Assembly: GCA_023407575.1 (NCBI GenBank)
Contig: JAEYLX010000070.1
Location: 1-64,000, forward strand
Reading direction: 5' to 3'
From: Bacillota bacterium
GTDB lineage: Bacteria; Bacillota; Clostridia; Lachnospirales; Lachnospiraceae
Length of the DNA: 64,000 bases
Part shown: positions 62,847-64,000 of the stretch, one piece after another
Numbering within the stretch: position 1 is the first letter of the stretch
How the letters are laid out: the number at the start of each line of letters is the position of its first letter
The notes under the pieces: generated by a model
Told to the model about the DNA's origin: nothing
What the model saw: only the letters and a program-made list of their open reading frames with translations
Databases searched by the model: none
Position numbers and translations under genes: made by a program

Positions 62847-63125
62847 ATGCAAATTACCGACGTACGCGTACGTAAGGTGAGTAAGGAAGGCAAGATGAAG
62901 GCTGTTGTTTCAATCACACTTGATAACGAGTTCGTAGTTCACGATATCAAGGTTATTGAAGGCGATAAGGGTTTATTTATTGCTATGCCTAGCAGAAAAG
63001 CTGGAGACGGCGAATATCGCGATATTGCTCATCCTATCAATTCGGACACAAGAGATAAGATTCAAAAGATTATCCTTGAAAAGTACGAAATTGCGGCTTT
63101 AGAATCAGAAGAAGTACAAGCGTAA
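62847..63125 (+). CDS. spoVG: Septation protein SpoVG
   Basis: The 92-residue protein is complete: QITDVRVRKV, MKAVVSITLDNEFVVHDIKV and FIAMPSRK...DIAHPI are the diagnostic SpoVG segments. It is a DNA/RNA-binding regulator of septation and cell envelope functions in Firmicutes. ATG 62847 is preceded by AGGGGGAT. Terminator at 63142-63175 follows. Confidence 0.96.
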   Translation: MQITDVRVRKVSKEGKMKAVVSITLDNEFVVHDIKVIEGDKGLFIAMPSRKAGDGEYRDIAHPINSDTRDKIQKIILEKYEIAALESEEVQA

Positions 63126-63141
63126 AAACTAAGAGAAGAGT

Positions 63142-63175
63142 ACAAAAACAGCAGCGTCAGGGCTGCTTTTTTTGT
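63142..63175 (+). terminator. Terminator after spoVG
   Basis: AGCAGC / GCTGCT stem extended by A-T pairs, followed by seven T residues. Confidence 0.9.
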
Positions 63176-63262
63176 TCCGTCATGTTTTCATTTATCAGTT
63201 TACATCAAGTCTCCCAAGGATTATAATAAAACAGTTAAAAATAATAAAGGTAGGGTGTATTT

Positions 63263-64000
63263 ATGAAAGAAACCTTGCGTACAAAATGCAATTTAATTGC
63301 AGAGAATTATCAGGATTTGGCAAAGGTATTAAAATGGAATAGCTCATCCAATCTAAGATTTGGTGCATTCCTTTATACCCTGCATGGAAAAAAAGTTGAC
63401 GCAGATGCAATTATTCGTTGTCGAACGATAATTAAGGAAAATACAGGCATATTATCTCAGTTTAAGGATATAACATACTTTATTACTTCTGTTATACTAT
63501 CTCTTCAAGATAATCCAGGTGCCGTTTTTTCGAGCATCTTAAAGGTTTATGAGGCATTGAAACAAGAAAAGCTGCATTCTTCTCCTTATCTTGTATTGGC
63601 GGCAACATCAATTGCAATTCAGGCAGAACCTTATGATTATACACGAATTGCTGCGTCGACGAAAAACATTTATACAGCTATGAAAAAGGAGCATAAAATA
63701 TTAACTTCTTCGGATGACTATGGCTTTGCGGCACTTCTTGCAATTCAAGATAAACCAATTCCAGAGGTGATTAAAGAAGTGGAAACTTGCTATAGGATTT
63801 TAAAACAAGATTTTATTAGTTCTAATTCACTACAAGCTTTATCACAGGTGTTGTCCTTCAGTACAGAGGATGCGGAAATAAAATGCAAGAAAGTAGTGGA
63901 TTTATATCGTGCCTTAAAAGTAAGGAAATGTAAATTGGGAATTGGAATTGAATTATCTTTTTTAGGTATAGCAGCATTAATTGATATAGATATTAATCAA
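63263..64000 (+). CDS. DUF4003-like protein (partial, cut by window end)
   Basis: ATG 63263 opens a frame that reaches the end of the window without a stop, at least 246 residues. The visible part is helical with two repeats of the kind found in DUF4003 proteins (FGAFLYTLHGK, AIQAEPYDYTRIAASTK). A GTAGGGTG site precedes the start. Function unknown; the family name is a pattern-based suggestion. Confidence 0.6.
   Translation, partial: MKETLRTKCNLIAENYQDLAKVLKWNSSSNLRFGAFLYTLHGKKVDADAIIRCRTIIKENTGILSQFKDITYFITSVILSLQDNPGAVFSSILKVYEALKQEKLHSSPYLVLAATSIAIQAEPYDYTRIAASTKNIYTAMKKEHKILTSSDDYGFAALLAIQDKPIPEVIKEVETCYRILKQDFISSNSLQALSQVLSFSTEDAEIKCKKVVDLYRALKVRKCKLGIGIELSFLGIAALIDIDINQ

Overview
The window looks like low-GC Firmicutes chromosome, most likely a Clostridium cluster XIVa / Lachnospiraceae organism close to Lachnoclostridium. 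This is inferred from gene content and style: AT-rich DNA, strong AGGAGG ribosome sites, spoVG, a long-form PRPP synthetase, BceRSAB-like and SigV/RsiV-like systems, a YhaO/YhaN pair and many secreted Fn3/BIG2/LRR proteins. No rRNA, tRNA or CRISPR array was recognised.

Region 1 (about 0.68-15.97 kb) is an integrated genetic element. It is bounded by two diverged copies of a roughly 112-bp promoter-plus-leader sequence. The left copy drives queT, a predicted queuosine-precursor transporter gene. Each copy can form an H-type pseudoknot, with a compensatory base-pair change between copies, so the leader is probably a preQ1-type riboswitch. The element carries a tyrosine integrase and excisionase, a serine recombinase, an XRE regulator, three secreted or anchored proteins (Fn3 and DUF6273-like), a SprT-like zinc protein, several unknown proteins, and a three-gene XRE / ImmA-IrrE peptidase / PIN module between the integrase and the right end. 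Repeated short motifs just inside both ends look like integrase arm sites. The reading offered here is that the element integrates into a riboswitch leader and re-supplies queT with a promoter and aptamer. The displaced copy at the right end is followed by its own terminator and no gene.

Region 2 (16.1-25.5 kb) holds a LytS-type histidine kinase and a SARP-like response regulator, a 1258-residue secreted NHL/Ig/LRR protein, two membrane proteins, a fragment of an ECF sigma gene and a cold-shock protein.

Region 3 (25.6-31.6 kb, minus strand) is an operon of ubiD, ubiA-like, an ABC importer of the nitrate/sulfonate/NMT1 type, and ubiX. This resembles the late steps of futalosine-type menaquinone synthesis combined with uptake of a precursor. 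Region 4 (32-44 kb) has a discoidin/Fn3 secreted protein, two ECF sigma/anti-sigma pairs (one RsiV-like), VOC and WYL proteins, an Fpg/Nei-like protein lacking the catalytic proline, and a BceRS-BceAB set. Region 5 (44-48.4 kb) is pstSCAB, with BIG2 domains on PstS and a likely Pho box. Region 6 (48.7-64 kb) is housekeeping: a lone holin-like protein, YhaO/YhaN, PBP1A, an HD phosphohydrolase, prs, dnaI-like and dnaD genes with a DnaA-box cluster upstream, murC, spoVG, and the start of a DUF4003-like gene.

Coordinates of starts were moved to the ATG/GTG/TTG with a proper ribosome site where the longest open frame began too early.
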